Assembly: GCA_005879675.1 (NCBI GenBank) | Contig: VBJE01000215.1 | Location: 1-30,995, forward strand | Direction: 5' to 3' | Origin: Chloroflexota bacterium | Lineage (GTDB): Bacteria > Chloroflexota > Dormibacteria > Dormibacterales > Dormibacteraceae | Length of the DNA: 30,995 nt | Shown: piece by piece, positions 15,885 to 22,951 of the stretch | How positions within the stretch are numbered: position 1 is the first letter of the stretch | Layout: every line of letters begins with the position of its first letter | The notes under the pieces: generated by a model | Databases searched by the model: none | What the model was told of the DNA's origin: nothing | Seen by the model: the letters and a program-made list of their open reading frames with translations, nothing else | Translations under genes and position numbers: made by a program

Positions 15885-16281
15885 TAGCGAGCAGCTCTTT
15901 CAACGCCCGACCGGCGCCGCGCTTTCGCAACACGGCGATGATCGTGTCGTCTCCGGCAACGGTCCCCGCCACGCCAGGCAGCGCGGCCTCGTCGATGCGG
16001 CGGGCGACGAGGTTGGCCGTGCCGGGCGGGGTCCTGATCACGGCCACCGGCTCGACCAGCTCGACGGACAGCACGAGCTCGCGGACGAGGGCGGTCGAGC
16101 TGCGGTAGCCGGCCCCGGAGCGCACAAGACCCAGCTCCTGGATGTCGCGGGAGATCGTCGCCTGGGTGGCGCGCACCCCACGCCGCGCCAGAGCCGCGGC
16201 GATCTCGAGCTGGGTGTGCACCGAGCCGCGGTTGACGAGCTGGAGGATCGCGCTGTGGCGCTCCGCCTTGGTGGCCGTCAT
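15874..16281 (-). CDS. argR: arginine repressor
   Basis: Arginine-responsive transcriptional regulator, normally a hexamer that binds ARG boxes. The 135-residue protein has an N-terminal winged helix (KAERHSAILQLVNRGSVHTQ, then GVRATQATISRDIQELGLVR, the recognition helix) and a C-terminal oligomerisation and arginine-binding domain with LPGVAGTVAGDDTIIAVLRK, the usual GTxAGDDTI motif. The start is ATG 16281, overlapping the argD stop as ATGA; a much longer open frame upstream is antisense-like. Its position inside the arg cluster, with an ARG-box-like palindrome in front of argC, implies negative autoregulation. Confidence 0.95.
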   Translation of the reverse strand: MTATKAERHSAILQLVNRGSVHTQLEIAAALARRGVRATQATISRDIQELGLVRSGAGYRSSTALVRELVLSVELVEPVAVIRTPPGTANLVARRIDEAALPGVAGTVAGDDTIIAVLRKRGAGRALKELLASAG

Positions 16282-17444
16282 CCGGCGACCTTGCGCATGA
16301 CCTCGTGCGCGCGATCGATCTCTTTGGCGGTGACGATCAGGGGCGGCACGAGGCGGACCGAATGGTCGTCGACGGCGTTCACGACCAGGCCGGCCTCGAG
16401 GCAGGACTGCTGGAACGCCTTCGCCCTGGGATCCTCGAACTCGAAGGCCTGCATCAGGCCGGCGCCGCGAGTGCTCTTGGCACCGAGGTCGCGCAGCGAG
16501 GCGCCCAGGAGGTCGCCCATCTCGGCGGCGTGGCCGACGAGGCCGTCGCGCTCGATGACGTGGAGCACGGTTGCCGCCACGGCGCAGGCGAGCGGGTTGC
16601 CGCCGAACGTCGAGCCATGGTCGCCGGGCTCGAACACGTCGGCGCGCTGATTGGCCAGGCAGGCGCCGATGGGCATGCCTCCGCCAAGGCCTTTGGCGAG
16701 CGTCATCACGTCGGGCGTGATGCCCGCGTGCTGGTGGGCAAACCAGCGGCCGGTGCGGCCCAGCCCGGTCTGCACCTCGTCGAGGATCAGGAGCAGGTTT
16801 TTCGCGTCGCACCACTCGCGGATGCGCCTGAGGTAGCCGGGTGCGGCAGGGATGACGCCGATCTCGCCCATCACCGGCTCGAGCATCACGGCGACCGTCT
16901 TGTCGGTGGTCGCCTCCTCGATGGCCTTCGTGTCGTTGTAGGGGACGTGGACGAAGCCGTCGGGGAGCGGCTTGAAGGGATCGGAGTACTTGTGCTGTCC
17001 GCCGGCCGTGACGGTCGCGAGGGTGCGGCCGTGAAACGAGCCGGTGGTCGTGATGATCTCGAACGCGCCGTCGCGGTTGCGTGTGCCCCACTTGCGCGCG
17101 AGCTTGATCGCCGATTCGTTCGCCTCCGCGCCCGAGTTGCAGAAGAAGACGCGCGAGGGGAACGAGAGCTCGACCAGGCGGCGCGCGAGCTCGACCTGGG
17201 GCTGCGTGAAGTAGAGGTTCGAGGTATGGATGAGCTCGGCCGACTGCCTGGTGATCGCGGCGACGACGTCCGGGTGCGCGTGGCCCAGCAGGTTGACGGC
17301 GATCCCGGCCACCAGGTCGAGGTACTCGCGACCCGCGTCGTCGTAGAGCACGCAGCCGCGGCCGCGGACGAAGGTGACGGGCAGCCGGCGCCCGGTCTGC
17401 ATGAGGTAGCGATCGGCGAGCTCGGGCGTGGTCACGACCTGCAT
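16278..17444 (-). CDS. argD: acetylornithine aminotransferase
   Basis: PLP-dependent class III aminotransferase converting N-acetylglutamate semialdehyde to N-acetylornithine. The length of 388 residues is typical. Visible blocks include VTFVRGRGCVLYDDAGREYL, the phosphate-binding FFCNSGAEANESAIKLARK, GSFHGRTLATVTAGGQ, LLILDEVQTGLGRTGRWFA with the cofactor-contacting Asp, and the Schiff-base lysine in TLAKGLGGGMPIGA. HGSTFGGNPLACAVA follows. The start is ATG 17444 with GGAGG 6 bases upstream. It is separated from argB by 136 bp, the only sizeable gap inside the arg cluster, which carries a candidate promoter. Confidence 0.94.
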   Translation of the reverse strand: MQVVTTPELADRYLMQTGRRLPVTFVRGRGCVLYDDAGREYLDLVAGIAVNLLGHAHPDVVAAITRQSAELIHTSNLYFTQPQVELARRLVELSFPSRVFFCNSGAEANESAIKLARKWGTRNRDGAFEIITTTGSFHGRTLATVTAGGQHKYSDPFKPLPDGFVHVPYNDTKAIEEATTDKTVAVMLEPVMGEIGVIPAAPGYLRRIREWCDAKNLLLILDEVQTGLGRTGRWFAHQHAGITPDVMTLAKGLGGGMPIGACLANQRADVFEPGDHGSTFGGNPLACAVAATVLHVIERDGLVGHAAEMGDLLGASLRDLGAKSTRGAGLMQAFEFEDPRAKAFQQSCLEAGLVVNAVDDHSVRLVPPLIVTAKEIDRAHEVMRKVAG

Positions 17445-17580
17445 TCGCCCTCCGCTTGCCGCCGCGGGACGTTGTACCCACCCACGGACCCCCCACCCGC
17501 CTCTTGGGGGTTCCTTATTAGTGCGGTGCGGTGACGGTATGGCTGAGCCGGAAGGCTGTCAATCCAGCCTGTGAACGATT
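17445..17580 (-). promoter_or_regulatory. argB-argD intergenic region with candidate internal promoter and hairpin
   Basis: On the minus strand a perfect -35 hexamer TTGACA (17562-17557) is followed after 17 bases by TACCGT (17539-17534), a TAnnnT-type -10. Transcription would start near 17527, leaving a leader of about 80 nt before argD. That leader can form an imperfect hairpin at 17486-17514 (arms GGAACCCCC and GGGGGGTCC), which could act as an attenuator or mRNA stabiliser. GGAGG for argD lies at the end. A 50-codon frame spans the gap but has low third-position GC and was not called. Confidence 0.5.
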
Positions 17581-18417
17581 TCATGGCGTGACCATGGTCC
17601 CGATGCCCGCCTCGGTGAAGAGCTCGAGCAGAAGGGCGTGCTTGGTCCGCCCGTCGACGATGTGCGCGAGAGGCACGCCATCGAGCGCGCGCAGGCACGC
17701 CTGGAGCTTGGGGATCATGCCGCCCGTCACCTCGCCCTTCTCGATCCGCTGCCTCGCGTCGTCCTTCGAAAGCACGGCCACAACGTCACCGTCGACGCCC
17801 TGAACGCCCGGGACATCGGTCAGCAGGATCACCTTGGCGGCGCCAAGCGCGACCGCGATCTCCGCGGCGACAGTGTCGGCGTTGATGTTGTACGCGTGCC
17901 CGTCGTAGCCGAGCCCGATCGAGGCGATGACGGGGATGTAGCCGCGCCCGAGCAGCGCGGTGATCGGCTCCTTGTTCACCTGGGTGACGCGGCCGACGAA
18001 GCCCATCTTCTCGTCCAGCGGCTCGGCGATGATGGTCGGCCCGTCCTCGCCGCTCATGCCGACCGCCTGGCCGCCCAGCTTGTGGATGGTCGCGACCAGG
18101 TCGGGGCCGACCTTGCCGGTCAGCACCATCTTCACGACCTCCATCGTCTTGTCGTCCGTGATCCGGAGGCCGTCCTTGAACTCGGCCTTGAGCCCGAGAC
18201 GCTCGCTCATGGCCGTGATCTCGGGACCGCCGCCGTGGACCAGGACCGGCTGCATGCCGACGTAGCGGAGGAGGACCACGTCGAGCAGGGTCTCGTCGCG
18301 CGCGTGGTCGATCGCGTTGCCGCCGACCTTGATCACGACCACCTGGCCGTGGAAGCGCTTGATGTACGGAAGCGCCTCGACCAGGACCTTGGCTCGTTCC
18401 TCGACGCTCAGTGTCAT
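17581..18417 (-). CDS. argB: acetylglutamate kinase
   Basis: Phosphorylates N-acetylglutamate, usually the arginine-controlled step. The 278-residue protein starts MTLSVEERAKVLVEALPYIK and continues with the glycine-rich VVVIKVGGNAID, LVHGGGPEITAMSERLGL, GLRITDDKTMEVVKMVLTGKV, GEDGPTIIAEP and INADTVAAEIAVALGAAKVI with LLTDVPGVQG. An N-terminal helix longer than in E. coli ArgB (residues 1-25) is typical of arginine-inhibited hexameric kinases, so feedback inhibition is likely (inference). The start is ATG 18417, overlapping the argJ stop as ATGA; an upstream open extension was discarded as antisense-like. Confidence 0.96.
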   Translation of the reverse strand: MTLSVEERAKVLVEALPYIKRFHGQVVVIKVGGNAIDHARDETLLDVVLLRYVGMQPVLVHGGGPEITAMSERLGLKAEFKDGLRITDDKTMEVVKMVLTGKVGPDLVATIHKLGGQAVGMSGEDGPTIIAEPLDEKMGFVGRVTQVNKEPITALLGRGYIPVIASIGLGYDGHAYNINADTVAAEIAVALGAAKVILLTDVPGVQGVDGDVVAVLSKDDARQRIEKGEVTGGMIPKLQACLRALDGVPLAHIVDGRTKHALLLELFTEAGIGTMVTP

Positions 18418-19625
18418 GTCGTGTAGTCGGCGTTGATGCGCACGTACTCCTCCGATAGGTCGCAGCCCCATGCCTCGGCCCTTCCCTCGCCCAGGCCAAG
18501 CTTGGCCACGATCTCGATTTCCGGTTGCTCGAACGCTCGCCGCACAGCCGCGAGGTCGACGTCGACGCCCGCGCCGCGCTCGAAGACCACGAGTCCGCCG
18601 ACTGTGAGGTGGAGCCGGTCGAGCGCGAGGTCGGCGCCACTGTAGCCCAGCGCGCACACGACCCGGCCCCAGTTCGGGTCGCCGCCGTGCACGGCCGTCT
18701 TGACCAGGCTCGACGAGGCGACCGTCCGCGCGGCTTCGCGCGCGTCGCCGTCGGTGACGGCGTCGAGGACCCTGACCGTGATCAGCTTGGTCGCGCCTTC
18801 GCCGTCGCGGGCGATCGCCCTCGCCAGCTCCTGCGCGACGTGCACAAGTCCGGCCTCGAGCTGCTCGGCCTGGACGCTGCCGGCGCGGACTGGCTCGTTG
18901 CCGGCGGCGCCGTTGGCGAGCATCAGGAAGCTGTCGTTGGTCGAGCTGTCGCCGTCGATCGTCACCTGGTTGAAGCTGCGGTCGGCGACCGACTTCACGA
19001 GCTTCGCCATCAGGCCCGACTCCACAGCGGCGTCAGTGGTGATGTAGGCAAGCATCGTCGCCATGTTGGGGTGGATCATGCCCGACCCCTTGCACATGCC
19101 CCCCACCCGGACCGTCGCGCCGCCGAGGTCCACCTCGACCTGCGCCGTCTTGGGCACGGTGTCGGTGGTCATGATCGCGCGCGCCGCCGCCTCGCCCGCG
19201 TCCTCGCTCAGCTGACCGCACGCCTGCGCGATGCCGGGCTTGATGGCGTCCATCGGCAGGTAGCGGCCGATCACGCCGGTCGAGCTGACCAGCACCTGGT
19301 ACGGGTCGAGGTCGAGCCGGTCGGCCGAGAGCTTGGCCATCAGCAGGGCGTCGCGGAAACCCTGCGCGCCGGTGCACGCGTTGGCGTTGCCCGAGTTGAT
19401 GGTCACGGCCTGGACCTGGTTGCGCTGCAGGTGGAGCTGGTCGATGACCACTGACGCGGACTTGACCTTGTTGGTCGTGAACACGCCGCCGGTGTCGCAG
19501 GGGTAGGCGGAATGGATCACGCACAGGTCGTCCTTCTGCTCCCTGGGAATCGCCGATGCACCCGCGGTGAACGCCCTGATTCCACACGCCGCCGTGCCGG
19601 CCCGAAAACCTCGGGCGAACGTCAC
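18414..19625 (-). CDS. argJ: glutamate N-acetyltransferase / amino-acid acetyltransferase (ArgJ)
   Basis: Transfers acetyl from N-acetylornithine to glutamate, and in bifunctional members also uses acetyl-CoA. The 403-residue precursor has the self-cleavage site in KGSGMIHPNMATMLAYITTD, with the nucleophilic Thr at about residue 190 (ATML), splitting into alpha and beta chains. Other blocks are FTTNKVKSASV, VTINSGNANACTGAQG, LVSSTGVIGRYLPMD, ITIDGDSSTNDS-type VTIDGDSSTNDSFLMLANG and VHGGDPNWGRVVCALGY. The start is a GTG at 19625 overlapping the argC stop as GTGA; GTG 19631 is an alternative. Without a visible argE this supports the cyclic, acetyl-recycling pathway. Confidence 0.95.
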   Translation of the reverse strand: MTFARGFRAGTAACGIRAFTAGASAIPREQKDDLCVIHSAYPCDTGGVFTTNKVKSASVVIDQLHLQRNQVQAVTINSGNANACTGAQGFRDALLMAKLSADRLDLDPYQVLVSSTGVIGRYLPMDAIKPGIAQACGQLSEDAGEAAARAIMTTDTVPKTAQVEVDLGGATVRVGGMCKGSGMIHPNMATMLAYITTDAAVESGLMAKLVKSVADRSFNQVTIDGDSSTNDSFLMLANGAAGNEPVRAGSVQAEQLEAGLVHVAQELARAIARDGEGATKLITVRVLDAVTDGDAREAARTVASSSLVKTAVHGGDPNWGRVVCALGYSGADLALDRLHLTVGGLVVFERGAGVDVDLAAVRRAFEQPEIEIVAKLGLGEGRAEAWGCDLSEEYVRINADYTT

Positions 19626-20641
19626 GGCCACTGCACCGGTCCCGTCAGCGCGGCAGTCCGGTCGAGGCCGAAGGCGATGTTGAAGCACTCGACGCCCTGG
19701 CCGGATGCGCCCTTGACAAGGTTGTCGATCGCCGCGGTGACCACCGCCTTCTGCCCCTGGGCGGCGACGTTGACCAGGCACAGGTTCGAGTGCGTGGCGA
19801 GCTTCGTGGTCGGGGTGCGGTCGACGACCTTCGTGAAGGGCTGCCGCGCGTAGAACTCGCGGTAGGCGGATTCGAGCTGGGCCACCGGTCCCGCGAGGTC
19901 GAAGTAGCAGGTCGCGAGGATGCCCCGCGTCATCGGCACCAGGTGCGGCACGAACGTCAGCCGCGGTGCCGATCCGCTGCGCGCGAGGCCGCCGAGCTCC
20001 TGCTGCACCTCGGGCAGGTGCCGGTGACCCGCGATCGCGTAAGCGCCCAGGGACTCGTTGACCTCGCTGAAGTGGACGCCCAGCCCGGCCGACCGGCCGG
20101 CGCCGCTCACGCCCGACTTGGCATCGACCACGATGTCGCCCGACACGAGCCCTGCCGCGACCGCAGGCGCCAGGCCCAGGATCGCCGCCGTCGAGTAGCA
20201 ACCGGGGACCGCGACGAGCTGCGCATCCCTGATCTCCGCCTCGTGAAGCTCGGGCAGTCCAAACGCTGCCTTCGCCAGCAGGTCTGGCGCCGGGTGCGCC
20301 TGCCCGTACCACTTCGGATACGCCGACGCGTCCCGCAGGCGGAAGTCCGCACTCATGTCGAAGACGCGTGCGCCGGTGCCCAGCCACGCGCCCGCGGCGC
20401 CGGCGCCGGCGTTGTGAGGGAGGCAGCTGAAGACGGCGTCGAGGCCCTCGGTCGGGAGCTCGGTGGTGAACTCGCCGTTCAGGTCCAGGAGCGGAAAGAC
20501 CTCCGAGTAAGGCTTACCGGAGAAGGAGCGCGAGGTCAGGCCGCAGAGCTCGACCTGGGGATGGCGCGCGAGAAGATGGACGGCGGTCATGCCGGCGTAG
20601 CCGTTCGCCCCGGCGACCCCGACTCTCACCTTGCTGGTCAC
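19622..20641 (-). CDS. argC: N-acetyl-gamma-glutamyl-phosphate reductase
   Basis: NADPH-dependent reduction of N-acetylglutamyl phosphate to the semialdehyde. The Rossmann start is RVGVAGANGYAGMTAVHLL; the catalytic cysteine is in LVAVPGCYSTAAILGLAP, preceded by FDMSADFRLRDAS and YPKWYGQAHP; the conserved His region is IAGHRHLPEVQQELG. I prefer the GTG at 20641 (339 residues) because it places the family N-terminus at the start and because a TATACT -10 lies 9 bases upstream. ATG 20659 or 20680 would put the start inside the proposed promoter or operator. First gene of the arg unit, downstream of the ARG-box-like palindrome. Confidence 0.93.
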   Translation of the reverse strand: MTSKVRVGVAGANGYAGMTAVHLLARHPQVELCGLTSRSFSGKPYSEVFPLLDLNGEFTTELPTEGLDAVFSCLPHNAGAGAAGAWLGTGARVFDMSADFRLRDASAYPKWYGQAHPAPDLLAKAAFGLPELHEAEIRDAQLVAVPGCYSTAAILGLAPAVAAGLVSGDIVVDAKSGVSGAGRSAGLGVHFSEVNESLGAYAIAGHRHLPEVQQELGGLARSGSAPRLTFVPHLVPMTRGILATCYFDLAGPVAQLESAYREFYARQPFTKVVDRTPTTKLATHSNLCLVNVAAQGQKAVVTAAIDNLVKGASGQGVECFNIAFGLDRTAALTGPVQWP

Positions 20642-20650
20642 GAGCGCATG

Positions 20651-20680
20651 AGTATACATTGGACCTGCATAAACATGCAT
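20651..20680 (-). promoter_or_regulatory. argC: argC promoter with overlapping ARG-box-like operator
   Basis: A near-perfect palindrome TGCATAAACATGCAT occupies 20666-20680 and matches the TGCAT-N-ATGCA style of ARG boxes known for actinobacterial ArgR. On the minus strand TATACT (20656-20651) forms a good -10; it lies 9 bases before the GTG at 20641, so the transcript may be leaderless or nearly so. The palindrome covers the -35 region, the classical arrangement for repression by ArgR, encoded in the same cluster. Confidence 0.55.
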
Positions 20681-20684
20681 CGCA

Positions 20685-20709
20685 CCCTCTCCACTCTGGG
20701 GAGAGAGGA
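20685..20709. repeat. inverted repeat between hisI and argC
   Basis: The arms CTCTCC and GGGGAGAG flank ACTCT in the 72-bp space between the hisI stop and argC. The sequence is related to the CCCTCTCCCG/CGGGAGAGGG palindrome at 6914-6937. In the minus direction it could form a hairpin at the end of the his transcript, but no T-run follows, so termination is uncertain. Confidence 0.4.
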
Positions 20710-20713
20710 GAGC

Positions 20714-21016
20714 TCAATCAGGCTCGTTGAAGAAGCAGGACCGGGCCCCTGTGTGACACGCGGGCCCCGCGGGGTTGACCCTCAGCAGCACGGAATCCAG
20801 GTCGCAGTCCAGGCGCGCCTCCACGACCTCCATCGTGTTGCCCGACGTGGCGCCCTTCTCCCACAGCCCACGCTCTCGGGAGTGAAACCACGCCCTGCCT
20901 GTCTCCCGGGTCTTGCGCCACGCCTCGGCGTCCATGTAGGCGAGCATCAGGACCTCGCCGGTGGCGGCATCCTGCACGACCGCGGGGACCAGCCCTTTCG
21001 AGAAGTCGGGACTCAA
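20714..21016 (-). CDS. hisI: phosphoribosyl-AMP cyclohydrolase
   Basis: Opens the purine ring of PR-AMP in histidine synthesis. The 100-residue protein is the monofunctional form without a HisE domain. It shows AVVQDAATGEVLMLAYMDAE, the typical W-x-x-S block AWFHSRERGLWEKGATSGNT, and the zinc-binding cysteine region LDCDLDSVLLRV with PAGPACHTGARSCFF. The start is a TTG at 21016 overlapping the hisF stop as TTGA, with GGAGG 8 bases upstream inside the hisF end. It is the last his gene; hisE must be elsewhere. Confidence 0.95.
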   Translation of the reverse strand: MSPDFSKGLVPAVVQDAATGEVLMLAYMDAEAWRKTRETGRAWFHSRERGLWEKGATSGNTMEVVEARLDCDLDSVLLRVNPAGPACHTGARSCFFNEPD

Positions 21017-21774
21017 CGCCTCACCTCCAGGCCCATGGCGGCCAACTCGTTCTTGACGTCCGCGATCGCGAGCTCGCCGAAGTGAAAGACCGACGCCGCC
21101 AGCGCGGCCTCCGCCCCACCCTCGGTCAGGGCGTCATACATGTGGCGCGTCGAGCCGGCGCCTCCGGACGCGACCACCGGCAGGCGCACGGCGCCGGCGA
21201 CAGCGCGCGTCAGGCCGATGTCGTAGCCCTCGTGCGTGCCGTCGAAATCCATGGACGTCAGCAGGATCTCCCCCGCTCCCAGCTCCTCTCCGCGGGCCGC
21301 CCACTCGATGGCGTCCCTGCCGGCGGCCCGCCTTCCGCCGTGGCTGAAGACCTCCCACCCGTCGCCATCGCGCCGGCGCCGCGCGTCGATGGCAAGGATC
21401 ACGCACTGGGAACCGAACACCTCCGCGCAGCGCGCGATGAGGGACGGGTCATCGAGCGCCGCGGTGTTGACGGAGACCTTGTCGGCGCCATGGGTGAGCA
21501 GCTCGCCCATGTCGCCGACGCTGCGCACTCCTCCGCCCACCGCAAGCGGGATGAACACCTGGCCGGCCGTCCGTTCGACCGCGTCGAGCAGAATCTTCCG
21601 CGCATCGGACGATGCCGTGATGTCGAGGAACACGATCTCGTCCGCGCCCTCGCGGTCGTAAGCGGCAGCAAGCGAGGCGGGATCGCCCGCGTCGCGGAGT
21701 TCCTGGAAGCGCACGCCCTTGACGACCCGTCCCTCGGTCACGTCGAGGCAGGGGATGATGCGCTTGGCCGGCAT
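21013..21774 (-). CDS. hisF: imidazole glycerol phosphate synthase, cyclase subunit
   Basis: The (beta-alpha)8-barrel subunit that uses ammonia from HisH to convert PRFAR into imidazole glycerol phosphate and AICAR. The 253-residue protein starts MPAKRIIPCLDVTEGRVVKG and has FQELRDAGDPASLAAAYDRE, LAVGGGVRSVGDM, GADKVSVNTAAL, GAGEILLTSMDFDGTHEGYD with the catalytic Asp, and VVASGGAGSTRHM. The features are those of HisF, not HisA. The ATG at 21774 shares one base with the hisH stop (TGATG), so hisA, which often lies here, is absent. A longer open frame upstream was discarded. Confidence 0.96.
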   Translation of the reverse strand: MPAKRIIPCLDVTEGRVVKGVRFQELRDAGDPASLAAAYDREGADEIVFLDITASSDARKILLDAVERTAGQVFIPLAVGGGVRSVGDMGELLTHGADKVSVNTAALDDPSLIARCAEVFGSQCVILAIDARRRRDGDGWEVFSHGGRRAAGRDAIEWAARGEELGAGEILLTSMDFDGTHEGYDIGLTRAVAGAVRLPVVASGGAGSTRHMYDALTEGGAEAALAASVFHFGELAIADVKNELAAMGLEVRR

Positions 21775-22367
21775 CACGCGCAAAGCCCGACGAAGTTCGC
21801 GTACACCCGCAACCCGTCGGCGCCGCTCTTCTCGGGATGGAACTGCGTGCCCATGACGCTGCCGCTCGCGGCGGCGGCGGCGGGCGAGTGCTCGGAGCAG
21901 GCGATCGCCTGCGCGGACGCTTCGGGGGTCAACGAGTGGACGAAATAGAAGTAGGAGTGGTCGGCGATCCCGGCCCAGAGCGGCGATGGCCTGGTCTGGG
22001 CCGTGCGGCACCACCCGATCACCGGCAGGCGTTCGCTATCCCGGACCTCGACCACGCGACCCGGAAGCAGCCCCAATCCCTCGTGGCGGCCGCGCTCGGT
22101 CGACTCCTCGAACAGCAGCTGGTAGCCGAGGCAGACGCCGAGCACCGGCTTGCCGCGGCGAGCGAGCTCGACGATCCGCCGCCCCAGTCCTCGCTCGTGG
22201 AGCTTGGCGAGCGCGGGCGCGAAAGCCCCGACCCCGGGCAGGACGATGCCGTCCGCGGCGTCCAGCAAGTCCGGCTCGGCGACCAGGCGGGGCTCCGCGC
22301 CCACCTCTGTCAGGGCCCGCTCGACGGAGCGGATGTTGCCGACGCCGTAGTCGACGATCGCGATCAA
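21774..22367 (-). CDS. hisH: imidazole glycerol phosphate synthase, glutamine amidotransferase subunit
   Basis: Class I glutaminase that supplies ammonia to HisF. The 197-residue protein has IAIVDYGVGNIRSVERALTE, IVLPGVGAFAPAL, the nucleophile Cys in PVLGVCLGYQLLFEEST, and the His-Glu pair in GTQFHPEKSGADG. The usual H-M-G-W-N stretch reads PVIGWCRT here, a mild divergence. The start is a TTG at 22367 overlapping the hisB stop as TTGA. All three catalytic residues are present. Confidence 0.95.
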   Translation of the reverse strand: MIAIVDYGVGNIRSVERALTEVGAEPRLVAEPDLLDAADGIVLPGVGAFAPALAKLHERGLGRRIVELARRGKPVLGVCLGYQLLFEESTERGRHEGLGLLPGRVVEVRDSERLPVIGWCRTAQTRPSPLWAGIADHSYFYFVHSLTPEASAQAIACSEHSPAAAAASGSVMGTQFHPEKSGADGLRVYANFVGLCA

Positions 22368-22951
22368 CCCAGCAAGCCTTTCGACGAAGGGACTCCGCCC
22401 GCTCCGGTCACCTCCATGGCCTGGCGCAGGGCCAGCCCCAGCGCCTTGAACGTCGCCTCGACGATGTGGTGGCGGTTCCGACCCCGCACGACGTCGACGT
22501 GGACCGTGGCCCCGAGGTGGATCGACAGCGCGCGCCAGAACTCTTCGAGCACCTCGGACTCGAGCGTGCCGATCCGGCCGCGCACGCCGACGTTGTAGGA
22601 GAGGTAGGGCCGCCGGCCGAGGTCGATCACCACCCGGGCCAGCGATTCGTCGAGCGGCGCGTAAGCCGCCGCGAAGCGCGCGATGCCGGCGCGGTCGCCA
22701 AGAGCCTGCGACAGGGCCTGCCCGACGACGATGCCTGCGTCCTCGACCAGGTGATGCGGGTCGACGTGCACGTCCCCGGCGCCCCGCAGCGTCAGGTCGA
22801 AGGCGCCATAGCGAGCGGCCTGCTCGAGCATGTGGTCGAGAAACGGCAGGCCGGTCGAGACCTGGATCCGCCCGCGTCCAGTCAGGGCGACAGTCGCGGC
22901 AAGCTTCGTCTCCTTGCTCTTGCGGGTCACCTGCGCCTTCCTCTTACTCAA
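22364..22951 (-). CDS. hisB: imidazoleglycerol-phosphate dehydratase
   Basis: Mn-dependent dehydration of imidazole glycerol phosphate to imidazole acetol phosphate. The 195-residue protein lacks the HisN phosphatase domain found in enterobacterial HisB. The metal-binding repeats are clear: FLDHMLEQAARYGAFDL and DVHVDPHHLVEDAGIVVGQ in the first half, RNRHHIVEATFKALGLALRQ in the second. I chose TTG 22951 because it keeps the family's N-terminal RKAQVTRKSKETKLA and has GGAGG 6 bases upstream; it overlaps the hisD end by 8 bp. GTG 22930, with AAGG upstream, is an alternative giving 188 residues. Confidence 0.94.
   Translation of the reverse strand: MSKRKAQVTRKSKETKLAATVALTGRGRIQVSTGLPFLDHMLEQAARYGAFDLTLRGAGDVHVDPHHLVEDAGIVVGQALSQALGDRAGIARFAAAYAPLDESLARVVIDLGRRPYLSYNVGVRGRIGTLESEVLEEFWRALSIHLGATVHVDVVRGRNRHHIVEATFKALGLALRQAMEVTGAGGVPSSKGLLG

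Noticed and set aside
16278..17444. ArgD doubling as the missing HisC.
   Set aside because: It is a class III acetylornithine-type aminotransferase by all visible motifs; HisC belongs to the class I/II fold family, so substitution is unlikely from sequence alone.
17432..17584. A 50-codon minus-strand frame starting ATGA over the argB stop and ending in argD, like a small gene or leader peptide.
   Set aside because: Third codon positions are often A or T (AAA, ACA, ATT, CTT, CTA, ATA), unlike the real genes here, and the region contains a better-supported promoter and hairpin. The overlap could be chance.
21013..21774. HisF as a HisA-HisF dual enzyme making up for the missing hisA.
   Set aside because: The sequence keeps HisF-type blocks throughout and has normal length; nothing suggests a second activity. 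Only an assay or genome search could say more.
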